Assembly (NCBI GenBank): GCA_963834405.1
Contig: CAWIBX010000005.1
Coordinates: 1,736,001 to 1,800,000, forward strand
Source: Bog-473 sp963834405
Lineage (GTDB): Bacteria > Actinomycetota > Acidimicrobiia > Acidimicrobiales > RAAP-2
Direction: 5' to 3'
Length of the DNA: 64,000 nt
Every line of letters begins with the position of its first letter. Within the stretch, counting starts at the first letter, position 1. The notes beneath the pieces are model-generated. The model worked only from the letters and a program-made list of their open reading frames with translations, did no database searches and was not told the DNA's origin. Shown here piece after piece: positions 17,416 through 25,355 of this stretch. A program made the position numbers and the translations under genes.

Positions 17416-17592
17416 ATGACGACCGGTGGAAGTGCAGGGAGTGCGGAGGCCACCACCGGCCCCGACCCCATTGACCGCCTGGAGGACGACGACGAGGCCT
17501 CACGGGAGTCCTTCCCGGCCAGCGATCCGCCGAGCTCGTGGGCGGGTGAGGAGTTCAGCCAGCCCGAGCCGGAGCCGCCCGAAGCGCCGTAG
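17416..17592 (+). CDS. Small acidic protein with ESFPASDPPS motif
   Basis: 58 aa, acidic and Pro-rich: starts MTTGGSAGSAEATT, has a run of Asp/Glu around residue 24, and contains ESFPASDPPSSW, a motif shared by many small bacterial proteins of unknown function. GGGGG six nt before the ATG is a good ribosome binding site. It is divergent from ligD (68 bp apart) and upstream of a membrane protein gene. No catalytic residues; likely unstructured. The family is widespread but no role is established that I know of. Confidence 0.75.
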   Translation: MTTGGSAGSAEATTGPDPIDRLEDDDEASRESFPASDPPSSWAGEEFSQPEPEPPEAP

Positions 17593-17609
17593 CGATCAAC
17601 GCATCTCAC

Positions 17610-17655
17610 GGGCGTGACACGCGGAAAAGCCGCGCGAGCAGGAGCTGACACGCCC
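17610..17655 (+). other. Compound hairpin in the gap after the 58-aa gene
   Basis: Outer stem GGGCGTG (17610-17616) pairs with CACGCCC (17649-17655). Inside it, CGCGG-AAAAG-CCGCG forms a second perfect 5-bp hairpin (17620-17634). It lies between the 58-aa gene and the membrane protein gene, 73 nt before the latter's start codon. It could be a terminator for the small gene or a leader structure for the next; no known riboswitch class was recognised. Confidence 0.4.
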
Positions 17656-17727
17656 ACTGCGGTTTTCTGATCACGCACGTTGGGTATGCGCCAGGAAGAG
17701 GTGCAGATCGAAAAGGAGGTCGGCATT

Positions 17728-18360
17728 ATGGCGACTCTTGCGATGCCTGTGCAGCAGGATCGGGCGGAGGTCGCGTCTGAGCGTTACCGAGTTCGGAGTT
17801 TCGGACTTGCGTTGGTGGGCGTGGTGGCCGTCTTGACGGCGGCCTGGGGCGGCATCGTCCCGTTCGTGGGACCCCTGTTCGGCTTCAGTGGGGACGGGAC
17901 GGCTTCGTGGACCTGGAACACGCCACACGCCGTGCTGGCCCTGATTCCGGGAGCGCTGGGTGTGTTCCTCGGCTTCGTCGTGATCGGTGAGGCACGTGGC
18001 GTCGTCATCGGGCGAGGTCGCATCACGCTCGCGATGGCCGGCACGCTGCTCATGATCGTCGGTGCCTGGTTCGCTATCGGTCCGTTCGCCTGGCCGGTGC
18101 TCGCGTCCACGGGGCCCTACTTCGTCACGGGTTCGCACCTGAGGGTGCTCGCGTACGAGGTCGGGTACAGCGTCGGGACTGGCATCATCCTCGTGGTGTG
18201 CGGTGCCTTCGTCGACGGGTGGGCCGCCCGGCACCAGCCGCGGCTGACGCCCGTGCGGGATTCAACGGCTGCACCTGCAGAGGCACCCGCCATGGCGTCG
18301 CCGACCGTGGCCACGGGGCCGCAGACGCTGAGCGGCGAGACCGAAGCGCCTCTCGCCTAG
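17728..18360 (+). CDS. Four-helix membrane protein of unknown function
   Basis: 210 aa. An AAAAGGAGGT eight nt before the ATG marks the start clearly. Four hydrophobic segments are visible (around residues 25-50, 65-90, 97-120 and 143-165), with a soluble Ala/Pro/Thr-rich C-terminal tail of about 40 residues. No family motif was recognised. It stands alone between a leader with a compound hairpin and a strong bidirectional terminator, so it is probably a single-gene unit. Function unknown. Confidence 0.8.
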   Translation: MATLAMPVQQDRAEVASERYRVRSFGLALVGVVAVLTAAWGGIVPFVGPLFGFSGDGTASWTWNTPHAVLALIPGALGVFLGFVVIGEARGVVIGRGRITLAMAGTLLMIVGAWFAIGPFAWPVLASTGPYFVTGSHLRVLAYEVGYSVGTGIILVVCGAFVDGWAARHQPRLTPVRDSTAAPAEAPAMASPTVATGPQTLSGETEAPLA

Positions 18361-18368
18361 TAGTTCTT

Positions 18369-18406
18369 CCGGCTGGGCAAGCATCGGCGGGTGCTTGCCC
18401 AGCCGG
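18369..18406. terminator. Bidirectional terminator, 15-bp perfect stem
   Basis: CCGGCTGGGCAAGCA (18369-18383) and its exact reverse complement (18392-18406) flank an 8-nt loop. It lies between two convergent genes ending at 18360 and 18422. There is no T-tract, as is usual for actinobacterial intrinsic terminators, and the symmetric stem works for both strands. Confidence 0.85.
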
Positions 18407-18421
18407 TCGGCCGAGTCGGAG

Positions 18422-19495
18422 CTACTTCGTGATCAAGGCGATAGTGCGGCCGACAGTGTCCCGCCGAGCCATCGCGTCCATGGCCGCTGGTATCTCCTCG
18501 AAGTCGACGACGCGCCCAATGACCGGCTTGACCTTTTTCGAAAGTACGAGCGAGTTGATTTCCTCCATGATCCGGGAGCCCAACTCACTCGGAATGAAGT
18601 TCCAACCCATGCCCGTCTTGAGGAAGGCCAATGCGTCCGGTTCCTGGTACGAAAGCAGGACTCCGCAAAGCTTGAGATTTCCCAAAGCGATCCGCCTCGG
18701 CACGATGAACTTCTCGTCTGCCACGAGCTTGTTGGAAGCAAAGCCCATCATCAGATAGCGACCGTTGTACCCGGTGCACTGCAGCGACTTCTCCAAGACC
18801 GCCTCGCCGACATTGTCGAAGACCACGTCGACCCCTTCGCCCGCCGTCTCCCGTAACACTATCTCGGCAAAATCCTCCGTGTTGTAGTTGATCGCCACCT
18901 GAGCGCCTAGTTCTTGACACAGACGGACCTTCTGATCGGTCCCGGCAGTGGCGAAGACCCGCGCGCCCCGATGTACGGCGAGTTGCACTGCCGCCGAACC
19001 CGACCCGCCGGCTGCAGCATGGATGAGGACGGTCTCGCCTTCTTGCAGGCCGGCTCGGTCGATGAGACCCAGCCAGGCCAGATGAAAGGGAAAGAACAAC
19101 GCTGCAGCATCGGGGAGAGGAATCGACTCCGGCATCTCGAACGTCGATGCCACGGGACAGATTGCATATTCGGCGAAGCCCCCGAACGCGCCCGTGGGAA
19201 TCGACACCACCCGTCGGCCCGCCCATTGTCCGGTGCCGTCACCGCACGCGTCCACCGTGCCCATGACTTCCATGCCGGGGCTGTACGGAAGTTCGGGGCG
19301 AACCATCATGTTGCCGCCCGTGACCCGTTCGAGGTCGTTGAGATTGAGCGGGATCGCATCAACCTTGATGCGCAGTTCGCCTGATCCGGGGTCAGGAATG
19401 GGAACCACATCGAGCTTGAGTGCCTCAAGCGGCTGTCCGTAGGCGTGTGTTCGCCAGGCCCTCATTTCGCCTGCTGTTGCCACCGGGTCCGACAC
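18422..19495 (-). CDS. MDR-family NADPH:quinone reductase-like oxidoreductase
   Basis: 357 aa, medium-chain dehydrogenase/reductase. The N-terminal GroES-like part (LNLNDLERVTGG, LPYSPGMEVMGTV) lacks the catalytic zinc cysteines of alcohol dehydrogenases. The nucleotide-binding core has VLIHAAAGGSGSAAVQLAV, the quinone-reductase NADPH motif, and GVDVVFDNVGEAVLEKSLQC. Such enzymes reduce quinones or enoyl compounds. The GTG start shares one nt with the TAG stop of the upstream sulfotransferase gene, so the two are translationally coupled. Substrate unknown; a role in lipid or xenobiotic reduction is inferred from the neighbours. Confidence 0.9.
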   Translation of the reverse strand: MSDPVATAGEMRAWRTHAYGQPLEALKLDVVPIPDPGSGELRIKVDAIPLNLNDLERVTGGNMMVRPELPYSPGMEVMGTVDACGDGTGQWAGRRVVSIPTGAFGGFAEYAICPVASTFEMPESIPLPDAAALFFPFHLAWLGLIDRAGLQEGETVLIHAAAGGSGSAAVQLAVHRGARVFATAGTDQKVRLCQELGAQVAINYNTEDFAEIVLRETAGEGVDVVFDNVGEAVLEKSLQCTGYNGRYLMMGFASNKLVADEKFIVPRRIALGNLKLCGVLLSYQEPDALAFLKTGMGWNFIPSELGSRIMEEINSLVLSKKVKPVIGRVVDFEEIPAAMDAMARRDTVGRTIALITK

Positions 19496-20670
19496 TACGG
19501 CAACGCCTCCTCCGGAATGTCGAAGAAATTCTGATACGCACGCGTCCGTTCTCGCAGAAGGCCTGCATCGAGGCCCGTCTCGGCGAACGAATACCGATGG
19601 CCGCCATGCTTCTCCTGGGGGTTGGCGGCCAGGAAGGCGCGCATGGCCTTCTCCGCTGCGTCGCTCAGCTCGATGCCCAGTCGTTCGTAGATCGTCCTCA
19701 CCACGGCCATTGGTTCCCGAAGAAAGTCACTGAACAGGACGTCCACGGCCTGTCCGGCCGGCACCGTCCCGTCCGTGCGCGCCTCGATGGCCCGGTCAAG
19801 ACCGAGGACGATGTCGTCGACCCACTCGGCCGCGACCTCCGAGATCGAAACGTCGTCGCTCGCCAGACGACGAAGAAGATCGACGAGCGATGCCAGCGAG
19901 CAAATGACGCGCAGCGGATCTCGATGGGTCTGAACGATCATCGCATCCGGATACTCGTTGAACATGGCTTTGAGCGACCACGTATGGGCCGGCGACTTGA
20001 TCACCCATCGATCAGCGGAATGCGCCGACTGCAAGTACTGCAGAAACATTCGGTGATACCGATAGGCGGACGCCATGTCGGCCTGATGGAGAAGCCAGCG
20101 TTGGTATTCCGGGACCCGATACTGCGTCGAGAAGATCATGCTCCGGAAGTCGGCGGCCGTGATCCGCACGCATTCCTGCCCGAGCCTGGCGCCCATGTCG
20201 TGCATGGCACGGAACCCCGGAATGAGCAGGTCAACGTTCGCCAGCTTCGCGTCCACCTCGTCAATTCGTGGGTCCGACTCGTAGGTTGCCGTTTCCGGCG
20301 GCGGCCACGGCTGGTCCACCTCCCACGTCAGCGGCACGCGGTTTGCGGGGTCCTGGGCCAGGACATCGAACAGGATGGTGGTCCCGGTCCGCGGTTGTCC
20401 GAGGACGACGATCGGCGGCCGGATGTCAGCCTTGGTGATCGAAGGGTTGCGCTTTACCCAGTTGACGACGCGCAGCCGGCCGGTGAGGTACTCGACGACG
20501 TCGGACCCCGCGATGAGGCTGCCGACTTCGGTAAGGGCACCTCGATCGTTCAAGTCAGAGATCAAACGGTCGGCGCCCTCCTTCCACGACGGATCGCCGA
20601 AGTCGTCAAGCCCAGTGGCTTCCTGTGCCTGATCGATCAGTTGGCCCAGCGCAAGCGTCCCGGTCGTCAT
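19495..20670 (-). CDS. Sulfotransferase family protein
   Basis: 391 aa. The PAPS 5'-phosphosulfate loop is VVLGQPRTGTTILFDVLA (about residue 95), and the 3'-phosphate-binding segment RWVIKSPAHTWSLKAMFNEY with IVQTHRDPLRVICS follows in the usual order. Members of this Sulfotransfer_3-like group act on lipids, sterols and small alcohols, and are frequent in actinobacteria with steroid or polyketide metabolism. It sits between an SDR gene 32 nt upstream and the MDR reductase 1 nt downstream, suggesting a three-gene leftward operon. Acceptor not predictable. Confidence 0.9.
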   Translation of the reverse strand: MTTGTLALGQLIDQAQEATGLDDFGDPSWKEGADRLISDLNDRGALTEVGSLIAGSDVVEYLTGRLRVVNWVKRNPSITKADIRPPIVVLGQPRTGTTILFDVLAQDPANRVPLTWEVDQPWPPPETATYESDPRIDEVDAKLANVDLLIPGFRAMHDMGARLGQECVRITAADFRSMIFSTQYRVPEYQRWLLHQADMASAYRYHRMFLQYLQSAHSADRWVIKSPAHTWSLKAMFNEYPDAMIVQTHRDPLRVICSLASLVDLLRRLASDDVSISEVAAEWVDDIVLGLDRAIEARTDGTVPAGQAVDVLFSDFLREPMAVVRTIYERLGIELSDAAEKAMRAFLAANPQEKHGGHRYSFAETGLDAGLLRERTRAYQNFFDIPEEALP

Positions 20671-20702
20671 CGGTGCAGTCTTGCGCGGATGGCCCGCTGT
20701 CG

Positions 20703-21617
20703 TTACAGAAACCGGAGACCGGGGGTCGCGACGCGGAACACGTCACTGGCCAGGAGCTTGCCGAGCTTTTCGGCGTCCCACCGCTGTTGTTGCGAGGAGA
20801 CCTCGGCAGCCTCGCGCCAACCGTGCATCCAGATCACCTTGTCGTGGATGGCACGGAAAACTTGCCCGTTGACGAGTTGGGACTCATCGCTGGCCAGCCA
20901 GGCCACCAATGGGGAGCTGCTCGCCGGGTCCATGGCCTGCCACTCGTCTTCGGGAATCTCATCGGGCTCCACAACCGGAGGAGCCGATGGCATCGTCCCC
21001 GTGATCCTGGTCGCGCCCGCCGGACCGACAACGTTGGCGGTGACCCCGTACGGACCGAGCTCCTGGGCCAGCGTGAGGGTCAGACCTACGATCCCTGCCT
21101 TGGCGGCAGCATAGGCGGTCTGCCCGAAGTTGCCGGTCAGACCTGCACCAGAGGTGGTGTTGATGATGCGGCCGATCACCGTCTCGCCAGACTTGGCGCG
21201 GTCACGCCAACGCCGGGCGGCATGATGAGAGCAGCACCAGGTCCCCCGGAGATGGACGCGGATGACAGCGTCGAAGTCGGCTGCGTCGAGATTCCATATG
21301 ACACCGTCGCGCACGATGCCGGCGTTGTTCACGAGGATGTCGAGTCGGCCCCACTCGTCGATGGCGCGCTGGATGAGCACTCCCGCCTGTTCGTGGTCGG
21401 CGACGTCGCCGTAGTCGGCCACCGCCATCCCACCGCGGTCGGCGATGAGCTGCACGGTCAGATCGGCGTCGCGGCCGCTACCTTCACCCCGAACGGTGGA
21501 ACCAAGGTCGTTGACGACGACTCGCGCCCCCTGTTTGGCCAGTTCGAGTGCATGCGCCCGGCCTATTCCGTGCCCTGCTCCCGTCACGATGGCCACCTTT
21601 TCGTCCAACAGCCCCAC
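20703..21617 (-). CDS. SDR-family oxidoreductase (MFE2/17beta-HSD4-like)
   Basis: 304 aa. GTG at 21617 with AGGAGG six nt before it fixes the start. NAD-binding TGAGHGIGRAHA near residue 13, then VVVNDLGSTVRGEGSG, which resembles the 3-hydroxyacyl-CoA dehydrogenase part of peroxisomal multifunctional enzyme 2. NNAG, Ser in NTTSGAG and Y-A-A-A-K (AYAAAKAGIVGL) complete the catalytic set. A C-terminal extension of about 60 residues after the Rossmann core (WMHGWREAAEVSSQQQRWDA) is typical of this subgroup. Likely oxidises a hydroxyacyl-CoA or hydroxysteroid-like compound. Confidence 0.9.
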   Translation of the reverse strand: MGLLDEKVAIVTGAGHGIGRAHALELAKQGARVVVNDLGSTVRGEGSGRDADLTVQLIADRGGMAVADYGDVADHEQAGVLIQRAIDEWGRLDILVNNAGIVRDGVIWNLDAADFDAVIRVHLRGTWCCSHHAARRWRDRAKSGETVIGRIINTTSGAGLTGNFGQTAYAAAKAGIVGLTLTLAQELGPYGVTANVVGPAGATRITGTMPSAPPVVEPDEIPEDEWQAMDPASSSPLVAWLASDESQLVNGQVFRAIHDKVIWMHGWREAAEVSSQQQRWDAEKLGKLLASDVFRVATPGLRFL

Positions 21618-21748
21618 GTGATCCTCCTTTAGGGGACAGCGAAACAACATCGAGGTCGTTGCGGGGGCACGGTCGCTCGAGGTCAGAACGTCCCTGCGCC
21701 GGCGCACCTCGCTCGGTCGGCGACCTTCGAGGACCCCGCAAGAAGAAA

Positions 21749-21778
21749 GATAATATACATTATTGAATCGTCTCAATA
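21749..21778. promoter_or_regulatory. AT-rich divergent promoter with inverted repeat
   Basis: In the 187-bp gap between the SDR and VOC genes, GATAATATAC at 21749-21758 looks like a -10 region, and TATTGA-N6-TCAATA (21761-21766 and 21773-21778) is a perfect 6+6 inverted repeat of the kind TetR-type regulators bind. It is one of the few strongly AT-rich islands here. Confidence 0.45.
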
Positions 21779-21804
21779 TTCGAACGGCTGCCGGGAGGGA
21801 TGTG

Positions 21805-22584
21805 GTGGAGAGTTGGCTCGGGCAGTACTGCCTCAACGTTTCCGACCTCCAACGTTCCGTTGCCTTCTACACCGCCCTCGGCCTCATCTGCACGAGCCGC
21901 ACAGAGATAGAGCAGGCGTGGGAGGCGATCGTGGAGAATCCCACGGCCGGTTCGAAGCTCCAATTGGCTCAGCAGAAGGAACAGACTGAGCCGTTTGACT
22001 TGGGCACCGCGTTCTGGAAGCTCTACGTGAACACACGCGACGTCGCCACGGTTTTCGAGCGGGCCGTGGCACAGGCGGCACCGGTCGACACCCCGCCCGT
22101 GCGCCTCGACCGGTGGCCGGTGACGGTCGGCTTCGTGCGCGACCCCGACGGATACCTCGTGGAGCTCGTAGAACGCGAGCCCTGGCCGAAAGATTCTCCG
22201 ACGAACGGACCGTGGCTTGGCCAATACTGCATCAACGTCACTGACATCGAGCGCTCCATATCCTTCTTCGAAGCGCTCGGCCTCACCTGCACCAGCCGGA
22301 CCGAGATAGAGCACGCCCACGAGGCCATCCTCGAGAGTCCGGGGGCGGGATCAAAGCTGCAGTTGGCCCAGCAGCTGGACTCCGACGACCCGGTGCGGAT
22401 GGGTTCGATGTGGAAGCTGTACGTGAACACGAATGACTGTGTCGCGCTCCACTCGGCCGCCGTTGCGATTGGCGCGAAGTCCATCCTGGAACCGATCCGT
22501 CTTGACCGGTGGCCCACCACGGTGTCGTTCGTCAGCGCTCCGGACGACTACCTCGTAGAGCTGGTACAGCGTCACACGGACTGA
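21805..22584 (+). CDS. Tandem two-domain VOC (glyoxalase-fold) protein
   Basis: 259 aa made of two similar VOC domains. WLGQYCLNVSDLQRSVAFYT in the first half matches WLGQYCINVTDIERSISFFE in the second, and GSKLQLAQQ, WKLYVNT, RLDRWP and YLVELV recur in both. VOC domains bind a metal and catalyse isomerisation, ring-opening or epimerisation; the usual N-terminal His ligand is Gln here (as in one site of glyoxalase I), while the Glu in YLVEL is kept. GTG at 21805 is preferred (GGAGG seven nt before) over an upstream TTG. Probably first gene of a rightward set with EthD and enoyl-CoA hydratase genes. Confidence 0.85.
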   Translation: MESWLGQYCLNVSDLQRSVAFYTALGLICTSRTEIEQAWEAIVENPTAGSKLQLAQQKEQTEPFDLGTAFWKLYVNTRDVATVFERAVAQAAPVDTPPVRLDRWPVTVGFVRDPDGYLVELVEREPWPKDSPTNGPWLGQYCINVTDIERSISFFEALGLTCTSRTEIEHAHEAILESPGAGSKLQLAQQLDSDDPVRMGSMWKLYVNTNDCVALHSAAVAIGAKSILEPIRLDRWPTTVSFVSAPDDYLVELVQRHTD

Positions 22585-22622
22585 CACATTTCATCGACTC
22601 CGACAGAAAGTAGGCACACACG

Positions 22623-22907
22623 ATGGTCCGTTTCTCGGTCTTCTATCCCAGCGCCGAAGGCAGCACGTTCGACCACGAGTACTACCGCTCGACCCACGTG
22701 CCGTTGTGCCGGGATACATGGAACCCGGCGCGTGTGGAGATCGACCAAGGCATCGACGGCCCCAACGTCGCCGCAGTGCATTTCTTCTTCGACGGTCCGG
22801 AGGACTTCCAGGCGGCACTGGCGTCAGAAGGAACGGCAGCGATCATGGCCGACGTCGCCAATTACACGACGATCGTTCCCGTCACACAGTTGAGCGAGAC
22901 ATTCTGA
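22623..22907 (+). CDS. EthD-like dimeric alpha/beta-barrel protein
   Basis: 94 aa, full length for the EthD group. The opening MVRFSVFYPSAEGSTFDHEYYRSTHVPL matches the family's conserved F-x-x-Y-W-x-x-H-x-P-L pattern, and VAAVHFFFDGPEDFQAAL is the typical second half. EthD-type proteins form dimeric ferredoxin-like barrels and include small lyases and cyclases associated with ether and polyketide degradation. It lies 38 nt after the VOC gene and 99 nt before an enoyl-CoA hydratase. Exact reaction unknown. Confidence 0.85.
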   Translation: MVRFSVFYPSAEGSTFDHEYYRSTHVPLCRDTWNPARVEIDQGIDGPNVAAVHFFFDGPEDFQAALASEGTAAIMADVANYTTIVPVTQLSETF

Positions 22908-22911
22908 TTCG

Positions 22912-22928
22912 GACCGGTCGATCCGGTC
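22912..22928 (+). terminator. Small hairpin after the EthD-like gene
   Basis: GACCGG (22912-22917) and CCGGTC (22923-22928) form a 6-bp stem with a 5-nt loop just after the stop at 22907. It is short and has no T-tract; it may only attenuate read-through into the enoyl-CoA hydratase gene. Confidence 0.3.
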
Positions 22929-23006
22929 GCGGCCGTGCAGCTCGTCTAGAGCCCGGTGGTTGCGAGAGCGGCGCCGCGAGGGTGAGCGTGGATCGGAGGA
23001 GGTCCT

Positions 23007-23810
23007 ATGCGTGAGCCGACCATTCCCGCCGACCTCAAGACAGTGCTCTGCGAGGTCAGCGAGGGTGTGGCACAGGTGACCTTGAACCGGCCCGAGGTAC
23101 ACAACGCCTTCAACGAGTTGATGCAGGACGAACTCCGAGCGGTCTGGCGCTGGGTGCGCGCCGACGACAGCGTGCGCGTCGTCGTGCTCACCGGTGCCGG
23201 GGACAAGGCGTTCTGCACGGGGATTGACCGCAGCGACATCCCGGAGACGGAGTACGACCCCTTTACCTACGAGGATCCCGGCCGCAAGATCGGTCCCAAA
23301 AGTCAGGAACTGTGGAAGCCGGTCATCGCAGCCGTCAACGGCATGGCCTGCGCCGGCGGGTTCTATCTCCTCGGGGAGAGCGACATCATCATTGCCGCGG
23401 AGCACACGACCTTCTTCGATCCCCATGTCACGTACGCGATGACCGCCGCCTTCGAGCCCATTTTGCTAATGAACCGGATGGCCTTTGGCGACCTCGTACG
23501 TATGTGCCTGACCGGCACCCACGAGCGCCTGTCCGCCCAAACCGCCCGCGAGACCGGGCTGGTGAGCGAGGTTGTCGCAGCCGAAGAGCTGTTGCCGGCC
23601 AGCCACGATCTTGCCCGTCGGATCGCCGCCGCACCGGCGATCAGCGTGCAGGCGACCCTGAGGACCCTCTGGGCGGCGCGCGGCCTTTCGTCGGATCAGG
23701 CGTTGGCCCTCGGAAACGTCTTCCTCCAGCTCGGTACATCGGCCCGCGCCCTGCGCGCGGGTCAAGATGTGTTCACGCACCGAGAGTCGGGCGGCTGGAG
23801 GCTGCGCTAG
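23007..23810 (+). CDS. Enoyl-CoA hydratase/isomerase family protein
   Basis: 267 aa crotonase-fold protein with GGAGGTCC directly before the ATG. Oxyanion-hole segments are KAFCTGIDRSDI and NGMACAGGFYLLGESD. In the catalytic segment it reads TFFDPHVTYAM rather than the Glu-bearing sequence of classical hydratases, a feature it shares with the genes at 47921 and 48798, so it may not be a simple hydratase. Its stop and the stop of the convergent binding-protein gene interlock in the four bases CTAG at 23807-23810. Confidence 0.88.
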   Translation: MREPTIPADLKTVLCEVSEGVAQVTLNRPEVHNAFNELMQDELRAVWRWVRADDSVRVVVLTGAGDKAFCTGIDRSDIPETEYDPFTYEDPGRKIGPKSQELWKPVIAAVNGMACAGGFYLLGESDIIIAAEHTTFFDPHVTYAMTAAFEPILLMNRMAFGDLVRMCLTGTHERLSAQTARETGLVSEVVAAEELLPASHDLARRIAAAPAISVQATLRTLWAARGLSSDQALALGNVFLQLGTSARALRAGQDVFTHRESGGWRLR

Positions 23811-25201
23811 CCGCCCAGGGCGGCCACCTGCTGCGGCGTGAGCGTGACCACGTTCTTCGGATTGCAGTTCCAGATGCTCTGGGTCGGCTGCGTGACGGCC
23901 TTGTCGTAGACGAAACCGCTCGGCTTGGCCTGGAGAAGGGCGAAGCAGGGCGACGGCTGCGGATTTTCGTTGGACATGGTCAGCTGCGCCACCGGCGCCT
24001 CGATGCCGCCGGCCGTCCAGTCCTTCGTTGCCGCCGCGTTGTTCAACACGCACGAGACCGTGAGGGTGGCGCCGCATGCCGAAGCGGACTTGGCCCACAG
24101 GAGCCACGCCTCGGCGGCTTCCTCGTCGTCGAAGTCGACCGTGTCACCCTTGGCGTACTTGTGCATCACCTGGAGCAGCTGCTCGGTGGAGGGGCTCTGT
24201 GAGGCCATCTCGAGCGGCCACCAGCTGGTCTCGACGTAGACCGGAGGCAGGTGCAGCCCGGCCATGCCCTGAATCGTGGACTTTTCGTAGAACTGGACGC
24301 CGAGGATGACAAAGGCCGGGTTGTAGTTGTCCGTCGCCATGGACTGGAAATAGGGAGCCATATTCCCGGAGTCCGAGGGCCATATCGCCTGATACCCACC
24401 AGTAGCCATCTGCTGGACGTAGGGAGCCCAGTCGGTCACCGTGAGCGGCACCGTTTGGAAGGTCTTGATGTCCCAGCCCATGGCCTTGGCCGCGTCCTCG
24501 TATTTCAGCTCCGGCTCCATGACGCTCGGGTTGTTCTCAGCCCCAAAGGCAGCGTCCTTCACCGCCTGCGGGTACTTCTTGGCCAGCGCAGCGAACCATC
24601 CGCCAGTGACCTCTTTGGGGTTGATGCCGCTGGGGTTCACCTGCAGGGTGGCGCCCGCACTTGCGTCGGAGACCGTGTAGCCCGTGATCTGACCCAGGCC
24701 GCACCCCTCACGCACCGGCACCGACGGCTGGTCCAATGCCATCCCGCCCCCGACCATCATGAAATCGCTCTGGCACGACTCGCTGGTCACCTGCGCTGCG
24801 TTGAAAAGCGCGGCGTCACGATTGTCGATCTCGATGTGGCGCCCGTGGATGCCGCCCGAGGCGTTGCACCAATCGGCGAAGGCGCTGGCGAATTGGACGA
24901 ACTCCTTCTCGAGGCCCGGCACCACCGTGTTGGACGCGTCGTTGGGGACCGCGATGTGGATGGTGTTGGTTCCCACGCCCCGAACCGAGGATGCACCGCC
25001 CGCCCCCGATTCGCAGATCTTGCCGACGCCGGGCCACTCCCCGTTCGTGGCGGGCGCCGAGCTCGCCAGAGTGCGGGTGGGCGTCACCGACGCCCCGGCC
25101 GGCGAGAGGGCGGCGAGCGCCGCCGGACCGGCGACCAACGACGTCACCGCCACCAATGCCAGCGTCCTGCGTCGGATCCCTCCCGAAGCCTTTTGTGACA
25201 T
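23807..25201 (-). CDS. Liv-type ABC transporter substrate-binding protein
   Basis: 464 aa. Signal peptide at residues 1-38 (RRRTLALVAVTSLVAGPAAL then ALSPAGAS). The rest is a type 1 periplasmic-binding fold as in branched-chain amino acid, amide and urea binders, but longer (LivJ is about 370 aa), as in actinobacterial proteins that bind larger carboxylates. Of two adjacent ATGs the second (25201) has better GGAGG spacing. It is divergent from the LivHM-LivG-LivF operon (154 bp gap) and is almost surely its binding subunit. The lipid-catabolic neighbourhood hints at a non-amino-acid ligand; this is inference. Confidence 0.88.
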   Translation of the reverse strand: MSQKASGGIRRRTLALVAVTSLVAGPAALAALSPAGASVTPTRTLASSAPATNGEWPGVGKICESGAGGASSVRGVGTNTIHIAVPNDASNTVVPGLEKEFVQFASAFADWCNASGGIHGRHIEIDNRDAALFNAAQVTSESCQSDFMMVGGGMALDQPSVPVREGCGLGQITGYTVSDASAGATLQVNPSGINPKEVTGGWFAALAKKYPQAVKDAAFGAENNPSVMEPELKYEDAAKAMGWDIKTFQTVPLTVTDWAPYVQQMATGGYQAIWPSDSGNMAPYFQSMATDNYNPAFVILGVQFYEKSTIQGMAGLHLPPVYVETSWWPLEMASQSPSTEQLLQVMHKYAKGDTVDFDDEEAAEAWLLWAKSASACGATLTVSCVLNNAAATKDWTAGGIEAPVAQLTMSNENPQPSPCFALLQAKPSGFVYDKAVTQPTQSIWNCNPKNVVTLTPQQVAALGG

Positions 25202-25300
25202 CATCCGTCCTCCCCGGCTCGTGCGAGCGAGCATTTAATCAGGGCTTCGGCCCGAAGGGGGGTCGCGCCACATGACACGCCGGGTTCGGGTCCGATAGCC

Positions 25301-25320
25301 TGAATAAAATATATCGTTTT
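25301..25320 (+). promoter_or_regulatory. Probable promoter of the liv operon
   Basis: TGAATAAAATATATCGTTTT is a sharp AT-rich island in the divergent gap, about 36 nt before the permease start. It contains an AAAA/TTTT inverted repeat (25306-25309 with 25317-25320) and the octamer ATATATCG (25309-25316), which also occurs at 29889-29896 next to the GntR gene. Confidence 0.45.
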
Positions 25321-25355
25321 CCAGGTGACGTGGGGGAGGGTATCGAAGCCGCCTG

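Noticed and set aside
17593..17727. Known riboswitch before the four-helix membrane protein
   Set aside because: The nested hairpin does not fit any class I can recall; kept only as an unassigned structure.
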